A stretch of DNA of 30,022 nt from a virus. The position numbers and the translations under genes are program-made. The stretch lies in the IMG/VR virus record IMGVR_UViG_3300031977_002656, positions 1-30,022 of that record; one strand, written 5' to 3'. The notes beneath the pieces are model-generated. The model searched no databases, had not been told where the DNA came from, and worked only from the letters and a program-made list of their open reading frames with translations. This document shows positions 11,028-20,417 of the stretch, piece by piece; within the stretch, counting starts at the first letter, position 1, and each line of letters starts with the position of its first letter.

Positions 11028-11420
11028 CTACTCCAGGTCGATGTCGAGCTCGCGGGCGATCACGTCGAGCTTGTGATCGATGTCGGCCAGCTCGGCAGCC
11101 AGCCGCTGCTCCTGGGCCAGCATCTCGATCTGCCGGTCCTTCTGGAGGTCGGCCCTCAGCCGCTGCTCCATCTCGTCGAGTTCGTCCTGATGCACGACGT
11201 CAGGCCCGCCGAGAAGCATCGCCGAGAAGCCAGCGCCGCCGCCGCCTGACAACAGCAGCAGAAGGGTGCCGACGCCGCCCAGCTGCCCGATGGTCAGGCT
11301 CGACACCCAGCTGCCGCGAGGGGCTGGGGCAGGGGCTGCACCTGGTGCAGGGTCGAGGGTCACCGAGGCAACAGACGAAGGATCGGCGGTCGGCTCGACA
11401 GGCGGCGCAGGGCTGGCCAT
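11028..11420 (-). CDS. one-helix membrane protein with coiled coil, probable lysis protein
   Basis: The 130-residue protein has a Pro/Ala-rich N terminus (1-36), one membrane helix (about 45-70: GVGTLLLLLSGGGGAGFSAML), and a long charged coiled coil to the end (DELDEMEQRLRADLQKDRQIE...). It follows the endolysin by one small gene, the usual place for a holin or spanin-type protein. One helix and a long coil would suit either; the Gly-rich helix is unusual. The ATG overlaps the previous stop by one base (TGATG). The exact lysis role is inferred. Confidence 0.5.
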   Translation of the reverse strand: MASPAPPVEPTADPSSVASVTLDPAPGAAPAPAPRGSWVSSLTIGQLGGVGTLLLLLSGGGGAGFSAMLLGGPDVVHQDELDEMEQRLRADLQKDRQIEMLAQEQRLAAELADIDHKLDVIARELDIDLE

Positions 11421-11635
11421 CAGTCGGTCAGGGCCTCGGCGACGACCGCGCGCAGCTCGGCGACTTCCGCGTGGATGGCGGCAGCCTCGGCGGCATCGAG
11501 CTGCCCGTCGACGAGGGCGTCGGTGATGACGTTCACGACGTCCAGCACCTCGAGGGCGATCAGCACCGCCTCGGCTCGGTCGATGCTGGTGTCGCGGTTT
11601 TGGAACCGGTCGCGAAGGGCTCGAAGCTTGTCCAT
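11420..11635 (-). CDS. small acidic helical protein in the lysis cassette
   Basis: The 71-residue protein has a basic start (MDKLRALRDRFQNRD), a long hydrophobic helix (AEAVLIALEVLDVVNVITDAL) and an acidic end (DGQLDAAEAAAIHAEVAELRAVV). The helix contains too many acidic residues for a clear membrane span. It sits between endolysin and the one-helix protein, so it may belong to lysis, but no family is certain. Confidence 0.6.
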   Translation of the reverse strand: MDKLRALRDRFQNRDTSIDRAEAVLIALEVLDVVNVITDALVDGQLDAAEAAAIHAEVAELRAVVAEALTD

Positions 11636-11643
11636 GATGGGCC

Positions 11644-12234
11644 TCAGTTCAGCACAGCGCTGTAAAAGGTTTCATACCGGTCGAGGATGGCCTCGCGGCT
11701 TTCCAGGGTCAGCGAGCCCTCGGGCCAGGTGCCGCCCCAGTTGCGAGCATTCGGCACCGAGCAGGACCGCGAGCCGATGCCGTTGACGCCGAAGCCGTTG
11801 TTCGCCTCGAGGAAGGCGAAGCCGCGACCGTCCTCGTCGCGACAGCAGCGCAGAAAGCTGGCATGCCCGCGCGAGCCGTTCCAGCCTTGCACGATGAGCC
11901 ACTGCCCAGGCTTTAGGCCTCGAGGCAGGCCGTGCAGGAAGCGCGACGCCAGCCCCAGGCGAACCGCGACCTCGACGCCGCCGGCTGCGCCGAGCTCTTC
12001 GATCATCCATTCTGACCAGTCGCTGACGGAGAACCGGAAGCCCTGCCGGCCCAGATAGTAGGCACCCCAGAGGGTCGCCTTCGCCTGGAACGTGCTGCAA
12101 TTCCAAGCGCTCGAGGTGGGCAGGGTCGCGGTGCCCATCGGGTTGCCTGCGACAGGGCCGCCGCCGCCACCGTACGGCGCCTCGCGCCAGCCTGGCGCGC
12201 TGGCCAGCCGCAGGAGGATATCCCAGGCCGGCAT
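11644..12234 (-). CDS. endolysin, probable NlpC/P60-like cysteine peptidase
   Basis: The 196-residue protein has the layout of a papain-like NlpC/P60 or CHAP peptidase that cuts peptide cross-links in the cell wall: Cys46 in WNCSTF at the start of a helix, His124 in GHASFLRCC, and a polar third site in LEANNGFG (142-149). No signal peptide or wall-binding repeat is seen. It lies right after the last tail gene (TGATG overlap) and before two small lysis-region genes. A role at the tail tip during entry cannot be excluded. The sequence is too distant to name the exact family. Confidence 0.65.
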   Translation of the reverse strand: MPAWDILLRLASAPGWREAPYGGGGGPVAGNPMGTATLPTSSAWNCSTFQAKATLWGAYYLGRQGFRFSVSDWSEWMIEELGAAGGVEVAVRLGLASRFLHGLPRGLKPGQWLIVQGWNGSRGHASFLRCCRDEDGRGFAFLEANNGFGVNGIGSRSCSVPNARNWGGTWPEGSLTLESREAILDRYETFYSAVLN

Positions 12235-12956
12235 CAGTCGAGCCCGTAGTGCGCGAGCAGTTGGAACTGGACCTTCAGATCACTCAGCGTGCCGTTGTAG
12301 GTTCCATCGGCCTTCGCCGACTGGTTACCGATGCCCACCAGTAGATACTGGTTGTTGTCGGCCATGGCGGTGCCAGGATCGACGCTGCGGTTCTGCCCTG
12401 CCCGAATCGACAGATCGCTGTTGGCTGACTGACCGACCGAGCCATCCTGCCGATCGCTGCGGTAATTGATCATGCCGCCGAGATAGCGCGCGCCATCGGT
12501 CACGTTCTGGTTGAAGGATGGGTTCACGCCGTAGTCGTTGCCTCCTACCGATGCGCCTGTCGCTTTCAGCTGCGTCGCCAGGTAAACGCCGCCATCAGAC
12601 ACAGGCGTCGAGTCGTTACCTACTCCCAGGTATAGCTCCCATACGCCCGGTAGCGCCCCACCCCAGGACGCGCGAACAGCGACGCCGAAGTGCTTCGCGC
12701 GGTCGAAGTCGGTCAGCTGGACCGTGAAAAAGAGCCCGTCCATCGTATCCATGCGCCCGTGGTTGACGCCGTTCAGCACGATGGTGCTGATGGTGCCGAG
12801 GCTCGAGCCGCTCGAGGTGTACAGGCTCTGGGCGTCGTTCATCGTCGCGCTGCCGAGGTTGACGTCGGTCCAGGGCGACGCGGCGACGCTGCCGCCGCCG
12901 ATGGCAGGAACGATGGTCGGAGAGGCCGGCGAGAAGCCAGGGCGAGCGAGGGCCAT
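12234..12956 (-). CDS. tail-associated protein, possible receptor-binding fold
   Basis: This 240-residue protein starts at ATG 12956 (ALARPGFSPASP), three bases before the stop of the previous gene. It is beta-rich, with Ser/Thr/Gly and aromatic residues (HFGVAVRASWGGALPGVWELYLGVG, shown in part), like lectin-type or fibre-tip domains. The last 60 residues include RSDRQDGSVGQSANSD and LKVQFQLLAHYGLD. It lies between tail genes and the endolysin. A role in binding the host is likely by place but not proven. Confidence 0.55.
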   Translation of the reverse strand: MALARPGFSPASPTIVPAIGGGSVAASPWTDVNLGSATMNDAQSLYTSSGSSLGTISTIVLNGVNHGRMDTMDGLFFTVQLTDFDRAKHFGVAVRASWGGALPGVWELYLGVGNDSTPVSDGGVYLATQLKATGASVGGNDYGVNPSFNQNVTDGARYLGGMINYRSDRQDGSVGQSANSDLSIRAGQNRSVDPGTAMADNNQYLLVGIGNQSAKADGTYNGTLSDLKVQFQLLAHYGLD

Positions 12957-12958
12957 CG

Positions 12959-13333
12959 CTACCAGCCCACGGTCGCGTGGTAGATGGTGACGACCGTCGA
13001 GTCGCTCGCGCTGTCGACCTGGCTGCGATGGTAGAGCGTGCCGGTCGAGCTGTAGCCGGTGACGCCGCCTGTGATGGCGTTGTCGCAAGTCGAGGCGGCG
13101 GTATCGTTCTCGAGGATCACGTTCGCGCCGCTCGGCGCGGTCGCGTTGCCCAGGATCGGGTCGACGGTCGACCCGCTGCCGGCGGTGATCTGGCAGATTT
13201 GCCGATGGATGCGGAACTTCTGCACGCCCAGGTCGATCGTCGCCTCGGAGGTCGAGGCGGCCTCGGTTTCCGAGATGGTGACGCGGATCTCGCCGCCCTT
13301 GCGGTCGACGGTGACGGTTGCGGCGTAGGCCAT
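12959..13333 (-). CDS. small beta-rich tail-region protein
   Basis: The 124-residue protein is Thr/Ser-rich and beta-rich throughout (YAATVTVDRKGGEIRVTIS, VTGYSSTGTLYHR, STVVTIYHATVGW). AGGAGAACCCA precedes the ATG. It is probably a minor structural part of the tail tip, because it lies between the tail-tip protein and the candidate receptor binder. A GACTGACTGACTGA tetranucleotide run lies in its 58-bp leader (13334-13391). Confidence 0.6.
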   Translation of the reverse strand: MAYAATVTVDRKGGEIRVTISETEAASTSEATIDLGVQKFRIHRQICQITAGSGSTVDPILGNATAPSGANVILENDTAASTCDNAITGGVTGYSSTGTLYHRSQVDSASDSTVVTIYHATVGW

Positions 13334-13391
13334 TGGGTTCTCCTCAGTCAGTCAGTCGGTCTGGAGATGCCGCCATCCTATCAGCGGCGTC

Positions 13392-15248
13392 TCAGTCGCG
13401 CACCACAGGATCGAGCAGGGTGACCTGGATGCGGCAGGATCCATCGGTGTAGTCCTGCACCTCCGACACCAACCCGAACACGTTGCTCAGGCTGAGCTCG
13501 CTGTCGGTCAGCTGCACGCCGCAGCCTTCCTCAAGCCAGCCGAAGGCCTGCGGGCAGAGGTAGTTGATGCGCCTGACCGGCAGGGCGTGCCGCAGCGCCG
13601 CCTGGTAGGCGACTGCCGCAGCCGTCGAGCGATCCCAGACAACGGAGGTCTGCAGCTCGACCGGGATCTCGCCGTATCGCGCGACCGAGACGCGGGTGAT
13701 GCGGCTCGAGGCGCTCGTCGACCCGTTGTCGATGCGGTCAGGTGCGCCATGCAGCAGATAGGCGGCTCGATGGTCGCCCGTCCTGCTGTCGACGGCGTAG
13801 GATACGCGAATCGTGTTCGCCAGCTCGCCGTGTAGGGTGCTCGAGGTTTCGACGACACCCATTCGCACGATGTCGCCGTCATCAGCGTTCAGCGACTGGA
13901 CGAGCGAGCCCTGCTCATCCTCGATGACCGACCGCCAGACGACCGGGTAGAGGCCTGACGGCCCGTAGCGAATCGAGATTGGCAGGATGGGCAGCAGGTT
14001 GCCCTGGATCCATTCCCAGACGCCGACCGGATCGTCGATGTAGCAGTCGATGAGGTAGCCCTGCAGGAGCTCGGCAGCGGCAGCGGTGCGCCCTCGGTCG
14101 ACGTTCAGCGTCGAGGCCTGGAACAGGTGCTCGAGGACGTCGCCGGCAGTCCTCAGCACCGAGGTGCGCGTTCGGTTCAAGATGCCGCCGCCGCCGGTCC
14201 AGCAGATCTGCACCTGACCATCGAGGACCGGACGAACGACCGCTTCGTCCAGGTGACCGGGCGCAGCTGGCAGGCTGCTGCCGTCGAACTGCTCAACGCG
14301 CGCGCGACCCTGCGAGCCGCCGAGGCTGTAGTCGCTGTTCCAGCGTGTGATGATGAACTCGACGCCGCGCAGGGCAGCGGTCGCCGTCGTGAAGCTGAAC
14401 TTGCCCACGTAGCCCCTGTAGAAGCCGTCCTCTGTCTCGCCTGCATCGGCGCCGCTGATGGGCGCAAAGAAGTCGACCGTGCTGCCTGAGCTGTGCGCGG
14501 TCCACGTTTCGCCGGTCATCGTGATCGTCGAGACGGTGCGACCTCGCCCGTCGGTCGTCTTGTCGACGTCGACGCTGATCCACTTTTCGGGATCGGCTTC
14601 CTCCAGGTAGGAAACCTTGGAGGCCTGCACCTCGCCGTCGCAGATCAGCACCGTGCCGGCGGCGACGCTGACCACCAGACCGGGCGACCCGTGGTAGCGC
14701 GTCGAGCCGATGAGCCCAGGCTGACCGATGACGATCGGGTAGTTCCGGCCCTCGGCGTGCTCATGGGCGTTCGGCCAGGTGTCCGCGTCGACGATCGCCG
14801 TCGGCGGCAGGATCTGCCCTCGGTCCTGCATGGGGTGATTCTTGAGGGTGAACGCCAGCGGCTCGCCTCGAGCGCCATAGGTGGGCGCGTCGAGCAGGCC
14901 GGTCAGGATGATCTGCCGGTCCTCCCAGGTGCGGCCTGGGATCCATTCGCTGAGCTCGCCGACGCCCGCCGCGAGGTCGTAGCCATCAGCGACGATGGCG
15001 GCCCAGTCCTCTGCCTCGGTGATGATCGACATCGACACTGACCGCAGGGGCACCGTCGTCTGCTGGATCTGGAGCGCCCTCGTCGCGTCGATGTCTGCGA
15101 TCAGGCCGGCGGCGACGGAGATGAACGACCCATCAGCCTGCACGATGTCGAGCGCTTCGTGCGAGAAGTGCAGAACCCTCGAGCCAAGCGTCAGGGTCAC
15201 CACGTAGTGCCGTTGACCGGCCAGCAGATCCGCGCGCGACCAGGGCAT
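13392..15248 (-). CDS. tail tip / baseplate-like protein
   Basis: The 618-residue protein starts with beta-rich segments (HYVVTLTLGSRVLHFSHEALDI) like distal tail proteins, then has many alternating strands and a middle part rich in D and G (WISVDVDKTTDGRG). The C-terminal third (VRRINYLCPQAFGWLEEGCGV, LSNVFGLVSEVQDYTDGSCRIQVTLLD) has the look of tail-hub proteins. No catalytic motif is seen. Its place, two genes after the tape measure, supports a hub or tip role. The name is a class, not a proven family. Confidence 0.6.
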   Translation of the reverse strand: MPWSRADLLAGQRHYVVTLTLGSRVLHFSHEALDIVQADGSFISVAAGLIADIDATRALQIQQTTVPLRSVSMSIITEAEDWAAIVADGYDLAAGVGELSEWIPGRTWEDRQIILTGLLDAPTYGARGEPLAFTLKNHPMQDRGQILPPTAIVDADTWPNAHEHAEGRNYPIVIGQPGLIGSTRYHGSPGLVVSVAAGTVLICDGEVQASKVSYLEEADPEKWISVDVDKTTDGRGRTVSTITMTGETWTAHSSGSTVDFFAPISGADAGETEDGFYRGYVGKFSFTTATAALRGVEFIITRWNSDYSLGGSQGRARVEQFDGSSLPAAPGHLDEAVVRPVLDGQVQICWTGGGGILNRTRTSVLRTAGDVLEHLFQASTLNVDRGRTAAAAELLQGYLIDCYIDDPVGVWEWIQGNLLPILPISIRYGPSGLYPVVWRSVIEDEQGSLVQSLNADDGDIVRMGVVETSSTLHGELANTIRVSYAVDSRTGDHRAAYLLHGAPDRIDNGSTSASSRITRVSVARYGEIPVELQTSVVWDRSTAAAVAYQAALRHALPVRRINYLCPQAFGWLEEGCGVQLTDSELSLSNVFGLVSEVQDYTDGSCRIQVTLLDPVVRD

Positions 15249-15250
15249 CG

Positions 15251-18200
15251 CTATACCTCTTCCGACAGCTCGACGTTTAGCAGCCGCATCACCTCGGTGC
15301 TCGATTCGTCGCCGAGCACCGTCTCGACGCGCACAGGCGTCGTCATCCGGCAGTAGACCGAGGCAGCTCGCTGCGGGTATTGCGCGAAGTCGCTCGGGCC
15401 TCGCGCGATGGCCGGCACGTAGACGAGCGGCGTCGATGCACCGTTGATTTCAGAGAGGACGCCCGACAGGAGCAGCGGCGTATCGTAGGGCGTGCCGATG
15501 GGCTGGGCGCCGCCGGTCGACGTGCCGGTGATGTAGTCCGGTATGGCCCCTGAGCCGGTCGAGCTGAACGTCGCCGAGGTGTCGACGCCCTCCGACCAGG
15601 AGAAGGACACCAGCCGCCGAGGATCGCCCAGGCCTCGCGCGTAGCGCGTGCCGTCTCGGGCGGTTGTGAGCTCCACGTTCGCCTGATGGTCGATCACCCT
15701 GCCCCAGGAGTAAGACGTTCCGAAGAGGGCCAGCGGGCCCAGGACGCAGGCCCCGATCTCGAAGTACCCGTCAGCGGTCGTCTGCGCGTCGATCCTGAGC
15801 CTGAGATACCGATAGTCGCCGACGTTGTGAGCGACCGCCAGCAGGCGCGGCGACCAGATCGCACCGTCGCCGCTCGTCGGGTCGCTGTCGGTGACGCCCT
15901 CGAGGAACAGGGTCGCCCGCCTGGTCAAGCTGTTCGAGAACGCGCCCTCGGTGTGCCGGGTGATTCGCCGGATCACTGAGGTCGACGAGGCGAACGATCC
16001 GCCGGCGAACTCGTTTCGCTGGAGGTACTGCGCGGCATTGACCGAGCCAGCCAGGTTCGGGCCGATGGCGTCACCTGTGCGGGTGTACGCGAGCGGCTGC
16101 ATCCCTGACGCCGCGTCCAGATCGCCCAGCTTGACCCAGCTGCCGCCGTTCGCCTTGCCCCACAAGCTGCCCGTGCGCCAGTTGATGCCGCCCAGATAGA
16201 GGCCCAGGGTCGTCGAGCCGTAGCGCGCATCGGCAGCCAGCCCGTGCAGATCCCAGACGAGATCCTGCTGCGTCTCGCCGGTCGTTCGCCAGCGACGGCG
16301 AGGCGAGGGTGCGATCGCAGGGTCGAGGTGTTCGACGCTGTAGTCATAGCGGGTGTCGATGTTCCACGTCTCAGCCTCCCGCCCAGGCCCGTCGATGGCG
16401 GCCACCTTGACGCCGCCATCGATGCCGATCGGGTGACGCGACAGCGGGCGAGCGAACAGGTCGGTCGGGTTCGAGAAGCCGTCATACAGCGGCGAGGCGG
16501 TCGCCGGCAGCTCGCCGACGAGGAACAGACGCCAGAACGAATCACGCCCTGCGCCTGTGGTCGCCAGGTGGCCCCACTCGACCGCGTTGTTCGTGATGGG
16601 CGGCAGCGACGGCGAAGCAGTCAGCGTGCCGGCAGGGCCTGCGGTCCAGCTGCGGGCGTTGTCGCTTGCCGTGCCGGTCAGCCGATACCAGGTGCGGACC
16701 TTCTCAGCGGTGACGGATACGAGCACCTGCACGCTGTTGGTCGTGTCCAGGCCTGACGACTGCCCCAAGGTCGTGCCGCCGTAGCCGTCAACGACGGCGA
16801 AGCCATCGTTCGAGAACCGGATGTCTGCGCGGTACTGGTCGGTGCTGTTCGCGGCGTGGACTTGAAAGCCCACCTCGGTCGAGGTGCCGACCGCTGCCGA
16901 CGCCTGCACGTCGAGCTCGGCAGTCACGACGATCTGCAGCGTCGGATCGGCGGTCATGTTGTAGAGGTACTGCACCGACGTAGATGCGCCCGTCTCGATG
17001 CGGAAGCCGCCAGAGGTCAGCGTCTCGGTCGGCGAGCCGGTCGCGCTGCGCGTCCATGAGGCGACATCACCAGGCTTCTCGATGTCCGTCCAGGTCTGGC
17101 GATACGCCATCTGGTTCGCGTCTCGACGGAACGCCGCCGACGAGGGCAGGGTGACCGTCGAAGAGCCGCCGCCGTAGAGGCACAGGATGCTCTCGTCGTC
17201 CTTCGTGCCGGTCGCCGTCAGGAACTTGCACACGACGATCATGCGGCCCTCGAGGGCGGTCGCCGAGAACTCCCGAATGCTGAGCATGGTGTTCGCGTCG
17301 TTCGCATGCCAGAAGGCCTCGGCATTCGTGCTGTCGTCGTCGAGGTGCGTCCAGTTCAGCCCATCGTCGACCGAGCGCACGATCTGCACGGCGTCGGTGA
17401 CGTTGTACCAGAGCAGATAAAGACTCTGGTCCTCGTCTCGGAAACAGTCGATCACCTCCGAGCCTGCCGTCAGGCCGGTCATCGAGGTCGTGCCGGCATC
17501 GGTCAGCGCCTCGTATGCGCTGCTCAGCCTGTACATGCTGGTCCCTGAGCCAAGGGCGTCAGCGACAAACACGATGAATCCGCCGGCCTGGGCTGCCAGC
17601 ACCGAGGGCTGCTGTCCGTTGTTGACGTCAGGCACCCAAGTCTCGACGTGCGAGAAGGTGATGCCCTCGTCGTCGCTGGCCCACTGCGTCAGGACGTCGG
17701 GCGTCGTCACCCCACCATCGCGGCTGACGAGCTCCGCGACGAGCAGGATCTGCCCTGCGCTGCGCGCTATGCGAATGCGCCCTAAGTAGTAGCCGGTCGC
17801 GGCGCTGCTGATGTCGATCGACGTCTCGAGGCAGGCGGTCGACCCCAGCGTCCAGGTCGCGCCGCCGTCGTCGCTGTACTGCATCTGCACCTGAGCGACG
17901 TTCGCCGTCGTGTCCGACGTCCAGTAGTACAGGGCGACGCGACCACCAGGCAGCACCAGCAGACACGGATTCATGTCCGAAGCGGCCAGCGCCGAGGGCG
18001 TCGGATCGAGGTCCGCAGCGACCGCCCAGGCGTTGCCGGGTGTCATCGTGCGAATGCGGATCTGCGAGCCGGCGAGCGCGGTGCGGTGATGGTAGGCCGC
18101 CATGACGCTGCCGTCCTCGAGGCGAACGACGTGCGGGTCATCGTTGTCGTCGGTGCCGACGCTGTTGTCGACGTATTCGAGGAACTCGCGCCCGCTGATC

Positions 18201-18511
18201 ACGTTGTAGACGTCGGCGCCATACCAGTCGACATCGCTCTCGAGCTTCCACAGGCCGCCAGCACCTCGCGCGTCGGTGCCGGGATAGCCGCCGGCTCCGA
18301 TCCTCAGCCGCAGCTGCTGACCGGCGGCCTGGTTGCCCGACGTCTGAAAGACCATCGCGCTGCGAGGGCTGTTCTGATCCTCCGGCACCCCAGGGCGAGG
18401 GCTCGCCTGGGTGTAGCTCGATTCGGCGGCGTCAAGGTTCGCCGTCTTGATTCGAGGGTCATGCAGGATGAGCCCGCGCAGGTCGTCGGTCGTGCTGACG
18501 TCGTTCGCCAT
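15251..18511 (-). CDS. large tail protein with sialidase-type Asp-box repeats
   Basis: The 1086-residue protein lies just after the tape measure gene. Its first 450 residues contain Asp-box (BNR) motifs: SDDGGATWT, a close SDDEGITF and SVDDGLNW, each between beta strands, as in the blades of sialidase-like beta-propellers. The second half has jelly-roll-like stretches (LTASPSLPPITNNAVEWGHLA) and tail-like domains. Such propellers bind or cut surface sugars, so host recognition is a good guess, but no sialidase catalytic set (Arg triad, Tyr-Glu) was identified. The ATG at 18511 overlaps nothing and lies 2 bp from the tape measure stop. Confidence 0.65.
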   Translation of the reverse strand: MANDVSTTDDLRGLILHDPRIKTANLDAAESSYTQASPRPGVPEDQNSPRSAMVFQTSGNQAAGQQLRLRIGAGGYPGTDARGAGGLWKLESDVDWYGADVYNVISGREFLEYVDNSVGTDDNDDPHVVRLEDGSVMAAYHHRTALAGSQIRIRTMTPGNAWAVAADLDPTPSALAASDMNPCLLVLPGGRVALYYWTSDTTANVAQVQMQYSDDGGATWTLGSTACLETSIDISSAATGYYLGRIRIARSAGQILLVAELVSRDGGVTTPDVLTQWASDDEGITFSHVETWVPDVNNGQQPSVLAAQAGGFIVFVADALGSGTSMYRLSSAYEALTDAGTTSMTGLTAGSEVIDCFRDEDQSLYLLWYNVTDAVQIVRSVDDGLNWTHLDDDSTNAEAFWHANDANTMLSIREFSATALEGRMIVVCKFLTATGTKDDESILCLYGGGSSTVTLPSSAAFRRDANQMAYRQTWTDIEKPGDVASWTRSATGSPTETLTSGGFRIETGASTSVQYLYNMTADPTLQIVVTAELDVQASAAVGTSTEVGFQVHAANSTDQYRADIRFSNDGFAVVDGYGGTTLGQSSGLDTTNSVQVLVSVTAEKVRTWYRLTGTASDNARSWTAGPAGTLTASPSLPPITNNAVEWGHLATTGAGRDSFWRLFLVGELPATASPLYDGFSNPTDLFARPLSRHPIGIDGGVKVAAIDGPGREAETWNIDTRYDYSVEHLDPAIAPSPRRRWRTTGETQQDLVWDLHGLAADARYGSTTLGLYLGGINWRTGSLWGKANGGSWVKLGDLDAASGMQPLAYTRTGDAIGPNLAGSVNAAQYLQRNEFAGGSFASSTSVIRRITRHTEGAFSNSLTRRATLFLEGVTDSDPTSGDGAIWSPRLLAVAHNVGDYRYLRLRIDAQTTADGYFEIGACVLGPLALFGTSYSWGRVIDHQANVELTTARDGTRYARGLGDPRRLVSFSWSEGVDTSATFSSTGSGAIPDYITGTSTGGAQPIGTPYDTPLLLSGVLSEINGASTPLVYVPAIARGPSDFAQYPQRAASVYCRMTTPVRVETVLGDESSTEVMRLLNVELSEEV

Positions 18512-18512
18512 C

Positions 18513-20417
18513 TCATCGCCTCCTGCGGCTGTGGCCAGGTGGACCGCTTCGTCGGTTTAGCGCATTCGTCAGGGGTCCGCCTGCGCTCAGCGAGTCGGCG
18601 ATGAACGAGTTGAATACGCGGTGCTCATAGACCATCTGCACGACCATCTCGCCGCCTGGCATGCGCCCATTGTTGATCGCGTCGACCCCTGACGGGCCCA
18701 GCCGATCGACCGCCGAGCGGTTCAGCACCGCCTCTCCTGGCTGCGCGGCGATCAGCTGGTGATCGATGCTCGGCGAATCCATGCTCGGCACGATGCCGCC
18801 CATCGGGAATTGCGGCTTCTGCGAGGCGATGAGGGCGGCGGCGGCACCTGTCTGCGCGGTCGCAGCGGCGGCGGCTGCGAGGCCCGCAGGCCAGCCAAAC
18901 TGACCGAAGGCCTTCGAGACAGCCATCGCGCCATCAATGATGACGGAGACGATCGCGAGAGACTTCTGGATGTTGAACATCTGCTCTGCCTCGGCGCGGC
19001 CTGCGGCGGTCGTTGTGTCGATGTTCTGCAGCCGCGCCTGGAGCAGCTGGTCGCTCGAAGAGATCAGCGACTGCGTGAGTCCGACAGCATCATCGCGCTG
19101 CTGCACCGCCGAGGCCTTCGCCTTCGCATCGTCGGCGGCTCGAAGCTGCTCTAACTGCGCGTAGTATTCGGCCTCGACCGCGAGGCGCGAGGCTGCGGCA
19201 GCCTGCTGGATCGCGTAATTCTCCTGATGCGCCGTCGACAGCTCTTCAATCGCGAGCAGTTGCTCGGCGTATTGCAACTGCAGGGCCTGCTCGGCGGTCA
19301 GCTGCGACTTGCGCGCGGCGGTGCCGATGGCGGCGACCTGCTCGAGGGCTTTCTGCTCGGCCTCGAGGGCCTTCTTAAAGCTGGCGAGGTTTCCCTGCGT
19401 CAGCGCTTCGATCTCGGCGTCGAGATCCTTCGTCGAGGTCTGCACGCTCTTCTGAGTCGTGTCGACTTCCTCGAGGGTGCCGATCAGCTCGCGGGCGCGG
19501 TCGGTGTAGTTGCCGTAGCCGTCAGCGATGTCGAGGGCAACGCCAGCAGCACCCATCAGGGTGCTGGTGTTCAGCTGCCCGCGCAGCTGCGTCATCGCGT
19601 CGACCGCTTCGTTCAGCTTGCCTGCGAGTTGGTCCTGACCGGCGGCCTCGGCGACGAGCGCCAGCCCCTGCACGACCGTGCCGAGCCCCTTGGCGAAGTG
19701 ATCGATCGGGCCCAGCACCGCGTCGATGATCGTGTCGCCGACGACCTGGAACACGTCGATCGCGTCGACGAATTGCTTGAGCATGTCGAGCGCGGCCAGG
19801 TTGAGCGCGACCATGCCGACCGCTGCATTCTCAAGGGCAGGGGCGAACTCGCCGCCGATCGTGACCGTCGCTTGCTTTGCGATGGCGACAACGGCATCGA
19901 GCGAGCCGTTGACCGTCTCGATGGCTTCGACCTGATCGGCGGGCAGGAGCTCGAAGCCCTCCAGGCCCTGAAGCTCCTTCAGGTCGTCGATGAAGTCGTC
20001 GGCGGCGAAGACTGCCGCCACCATGCCCGCGGCCAGCCCGGTCACCGCTGCGGTCATGGCGACCGCGGCAGCTGTGCCCGCTCCCAGCGGGGTCGCGAGG
20101 GCGGCGACCGACTGCCCGAGGGCCTCGACGCGCCCGGCCATCTCGCCGGTTTTCCCGCCGACGGCCTGGGCCATGCGCTTCAGGCCCTCGCCGGTCTTCT
20201 CAGCGCTCTCGTCGATCTCCTTCGCGGCTTTCTTGAAGGACTTCCCCTGGACCTTTGCGGCCTTCTTCGCGGCCTTCTCGGCGGTCAGGAAGGACTTCCG
20301 CAGCTGGCGGACAGCCTCTTTCGCCTCCTTCTCGGTCATGCCGGGGATGCTGGCCAGGGCCTGCTGCATCCCGGACAAATTGGCTTCGAACTCCAGAACG
20401 ACCTTTTCAGCGGCCAT
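18513..20417 (-). CDS. tail tape measure protein
   Basis: Tape measure proteins fill the tail and set its length. This one has 634 residues, which by the usual rule of about 0.15 nm per residue means a tail near 95 nm (inference). It begins with a helical region (MAAEKVVLEFEANLSGMQ...), has Lys/Ala-rich coils (AEKAAKKAAKVQGKSFKKAA), a hydrophobic Ala/Gly stretch (about 108-140), long coils, and a C terminus with GGIVP...PGEAVLNRSAVDRLGPSGV, a well-known ending of these proteins. The ATG at 20417 has the start context; a TTG two codons upstream is less likely. It overlaps the previous gene by 11 bases. Confidence 0.88.
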   Translation of the reverse strand: MAAEKVVLEFEANLSGMQQALASIPGMTEKEAKEAVRQLRKSFLTAEKAAKKAAKVQGKSFKKAAKEIDESAEKTGEGLKRMAQAVGGKTGEMAGRVEALGQSVAALATPLGAGTAAAVAMTAAVTGLAAGMVAAVFAADDFIDDLKELQGLEGFELLPADQVEAIETVNGSLDAVVAIAKQATVTIGGEFAPALENAAVGMVALNLAALDMLKQFVDAIDVFQVVGDTIIDAVLGPIDHFAKGLGTVVQGLALVAEAAGQDQLAGKLNEAVDAMTQLRGQLNTSTLMGAAGVALDIADGYGNYTDRARELIGTLEEVDTTQKSVQTSTKDLDAEIEALTQGNLASFKKALEAEQKALEQVAAIGTAARKSQLTAEQALQLQYAEQLLAIEELSTAHQENYAIQQAAAASRLAVEAEYYAQLEQLRAADDAKAKASAVQQRDDAVGLTQSLISSSDQLLQARLQNIDTTTAAGRAEAEQMFNIQKSLAIVSVIIDGAMAVSKAFGQFGWPAGLAAAAAATAQTGAAAALIASQKPQFPMGGIVPSMDSPSIDHQLIAAQPGEAVLNRSAVDRLGPSGVDAINNGRMPGGEMVVQMVYEHRVFNSFIADSLSAGGPLTNALNRRSGPPGHSRRRR

